From the NCBI RefSeq assembly GCF_004359215.1, contig NC_090618.1, positions 1,949,648-1,992,446 of the forward strand: DNA of 42,799 nt, read 5' to 3'. The stretch is from Bremia lactucae. Its lineage: Eukaryota > Oomycota > Peronosporomycetes > Peronosporales > Peronosporaceae. The position numbers and the translations under genes were made by a program. Position 1 is the stretch's first letter. Every line of letters begins with the position of its first letter. The notes under the pieces are model-generated. The model was not told where the DNA came from and searched no databases. It was given only the letters and a program-made list of their open reading frames with translations. This document shows, piece after piece, positions 40,467-42,799 of the stretch.

Positions 40467-40800
40467 CCCAAGTACAGGGGTCTGTATCTGCTGTAACAGT
40501 TCTGCCTGTTAAGAGCCTTGCTTATATAGCTAGACTACCTTCTCCTTCGCCTCGTCAAGTTTATATTGTATGAACTTGGTGATGGCTGAATGGACAGCAT
40601 CTCTGTCTGAATCGGACAGCATGGGAAGGATGGCTTCACTTCCTAGGGTCGAGCTCATTCGTTCGACCGCACTCCTTTCTGTGTCACTTACAAAGGAGTA
40701 GTCATCGCGCGAAACGTGATGCGTATTTCCATTATCATCTACATGTCCACGTTAGATGAAAGAACTGTGGTCCTTGGACGGACTACAAAGTGCCACTAGG
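40467..40800 (-). other. Leader between gag fragment and LTR, with putative primer-binding site
   Basis: About 330 bp with no long frame. Next to the LTR at 40,801 the minus strand reads CCTAGTGGCACTTTGTAGTC, similar to the proposed primer-binding site of element 2. Short inverted repeats continue through it. Confidence 0.5.
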
Positions 40801-41230
40801 TGTAACGGGGCACGGCCGACTTGTACTGCTTCAGTGCAAGTCCACTGCTTCAGTGCGAGTGGTGTATCACAACAGTCCACGCACACTAGTACGTGCAGCC
40901 GAAAATTCTCTTTAAAACACTCGCTTTAAAGAGAGTTGAAAGTAAACTGTATTTCATATATTTAAGTTTTCCTGTTTCTATCTTTTTAGTACTAACTTAA
41001 TAACATACTAATGCAAAACATGTAATAAAATCTTATATATCACATTTTGCGCGCGCCCAGTGCTGACTGGACCGCGGAGCATGTAGATATAATGTTCTAT
41101 ATATACCAATGGATAAGCTTCCGATTATTATCATATAAAGTAATATTCTTAAAATATTCCCTACCTTTTAGATAATATATTAAGGGGGATATTATTCTCA
41201 CTGGAGCTTTTATCCCCACCGGAGTTTAGT
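40801..41230 (-). mobile_element. LTR of Gypsy family C, minus strand
   Basis: On the minus strand it ends GGCCGTGCCCCGTTACA at 40,801. Its start is not clear and is placed near 41,230, where a purine/pyrimidine-rich stretch occurs. It contains a direct repeat ACTGCTTCAGTGC (two copies, 40,825-40,860) and a hairpin with 9-bp arms (40,908-40,933). The orientation fits the minus gag fragment, making this its 5' LTR. Confidence 0.5.
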
Positions 41231-41369
41231 TTTTTTCTAATTTCTGTGTAGATTTAGCAGAGCGTACGGGACACCAACCTGATTTTCTCAAACACACGAT
41301 TGGTTAGCTCGCACGCCCCTGACGTAGCTTGTTAGCACTTCACCACAAATTCAAATTCAAATCCATCTT

Positions 41370-42799
41370 TCTATCACGACGCCTCTTGCTCGTCCAGCTG
41401 AAGAAACATACCGATCAATTGCGATAGCAAAAAAAGCTCTTCAAGCTCATTTTGAAGCTGAACAATACGATATTTGCACTATTTGCTCGAATGGTATGGA
41501 AAGGGTGTAGAACAGCCAATGAAGAGTATTCGTTTTGGTTGCAAACATCATGGGGTCTACAAGTATGAGGGACATGGTGCAAGGTCTGCACAAAAATCAA
41601 GGAAAATAGGATGCCCTTCTAGGATGAAATTAGTACGTGACTGTGCTGGGATTCGTCAAGTCAATGTGTTGGAGAATACTTGGACTGTGAGAGTTGGTGA
41701 ACCAGGAAACAACCATGAACCTGCTGATGTAGCAGCATATCCTCAAGTGAGGAACAAGGCATCTCATCAGAACATGCCGCTCATTATGCAGCAAACCCTT
41801 GCTGGAGTTGCACCTCGCAACATTTTGTGCACCCTGCAACTTGCTGACCAAAGCGGCTGCGCAACTGCTCAAAATTTCTTGGAATGCTAAATAATTGTTG
41901 AGGCGAATGAACTTGGGGGTCGATCACCACTGGAAACACTGCTTGACCATTTCGCAAACTCCAAGGTCAAACGGGTACGAAAATAAAAGTTTACCGCCCT
42001 TGTACATAGAGTCCACCACATCCACAACAGTTGCACAGTGGTGTGGAAAATAGGTGTTTGTTATGGATTCAACATACAAGTCAAACGAGCACAAAATGCC
42101 TCTCTTTCACTGCGTATTCTCAACTCCCACCAACCAAATATACACTGTGTTCTTTTGTTTCCTTCCGGCGGAAACTAGGGAGCACTATGAATGGGCCTTG
42201 GCACAATTTCAAGCGGTAAGCAGCATTTTTCTTGTCTATTTCCTTGCAGCGTTTCATATTCTTTTTTACTGATGCATTTCTTAAATATTAGCGTTTTTGT
42301 AGTCAAAACATACATTGCAATAATCTCGTCTTCGTTACAGACCGTGAGCTTGCCCTCATGTATGGACTTGCAATCCTGTTCCCCTCTTGCGAAAATATGT
42401 TATGCATTTGACATATCGAACAAAATATTCTCGGAAATGTTCCCAAGCATTTCCTGCTGGAAGTGAAGGACAGATGGCATTTGATTTATTGATGAAGGAG
42501 CATTGAAAGGCTGTTGCCAATGCATCAACGGAAGAAAGGTACCAAGAGACAGTGCAATCCCTCTCGCAGTTTGCCCTGCAGAGGCTTTTAATTATATTTA
42601 ATAACAATGGTTGCCTTACAAAGAAATTTGTCAGGGCATGGTTAAAAAGAATTAATCATTTTGGGCACACTTCGACACAACGAGTGGAGAGTGCACACTA
42701 CGGTCTGAAGAGATGGATGCTGTCTTCAACAGGTGACCTACTCCTTATTCATAAGATAATCAATCCTGCCTATTTATGCTCAATGCGATAAAGAAGCAA
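41370..42799 (+). pseudogene. MULE (Mutator-like) transposase with FAR1-type N terminus, broken, runs off window
   Basis: The N-terminal frame (41,474-41,889) has a FAR1/WRKY-GCM1-like region (SIRFGCKHHGVYKY, RKIGCPSRMKLV, WTVRVGEPGNNHEP). After a stop and degenerate stretch (GGRSPLETLLDHF near 41,915), the DDE core is clear: VMDSTYKSNEHKMPLFHCVF (from 42,060; first Asp), CFLPAETREHYEWALAQFQA. A likely 76-nt intron (42,216-42,291, GTAAGC...TATTAG, phase 0) leads into LVFVTDRELALMYGL (second Asp). A TGA at 42,409 interrupts LCI-HIEQNI, probably where tryptophan was. A later frame holds FGHTSTQRVESAHYGLKRWM with the final Glu, and is still open at 42,791. No terminal inverted repeat is visible here. 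Confidence 0.85.

Overview
The window looks like nuclear DNA of an oomycete, most likely a downy mildew or other Peronosporales (species not determined). The evidence is three small secreted proteins with RxLR/EER-like leaders, compact housekeeping genes with introns of about 60-85 nt, very short intergenic gaps, and a flank of decayed Ty3/Gypsy retroelements and a MULE transposon. No tRNA, rRNA or CRISPR array was seen.

Layout. 1-1,781: the end of a Gypsy LTR (minus strand) with a tandem duplication, then a transposon-like element with inverted arms of about 171 bp. 2,001-17,368: a gene island. In order it holds effector candidate 1 (-), WDR74/NSA1 (+), TRMT2A (-), effector candidate 2 (-), SRRM1 (+, three exons), a free-methionine-R-sulfoxide reductase with an N-terminal extension (-, two exons), an ADCK2-type UbiB kinase (-), a ubinuclein/HPC2-like histone chaperone subunit (-, five exons), a hairpin-rich gap with doubtful small ORFs, and effector candidate 3 (+). 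18,037-24,281: a broken plus-strand Gypsy element (element 1). 24,282-31,228: a minus-strand Gypsy element with two LTRs (element 2), sitting at the start of element 1's chromodomain. 31,229-35,550: LTR fragments and gag-like relics. 35,550-41,230: relics of a third Gypsy family whose LTR and coding DNA is crowded with short perfect inverted repeats. 41,370-42,799: a MULE transposase gene broken by nonsense and frameshift changes, running off the end.

How the parts relate. The housekeeping genes cover ribosome assembly (WDR74), tRNA m5U methylation (TRMT2A), splicing (SRRM1), repair of oxidised methionine, mitochondrial coenzyme Q biology (ADCK2) and replication-independent H3.3 deposition (ubinuclein). 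The effector candidates share a leader (RRL followed by A or G, then an EER-type motif) and a membrane segment near the C terminus. They sit at the edges of, or between, the housekeeping genes next to repeats, as expected of oomycete genomes with gene-dense and repeat-rich compartments.

Strongest leads: a tectonin-like beta-propeller insertion inside TRMT2A, the hairpin-dense Gypsy family, the tail-membrane RRL[AG]-EER effector set, an antisense ORF between pol and the 3' LTR of element 2, and a predicted GC-AG intron in SRRM1. Exon boundaries were placed by eye from reading frame and splice consensus. All family assignments come from recognised motifs, not from searches.
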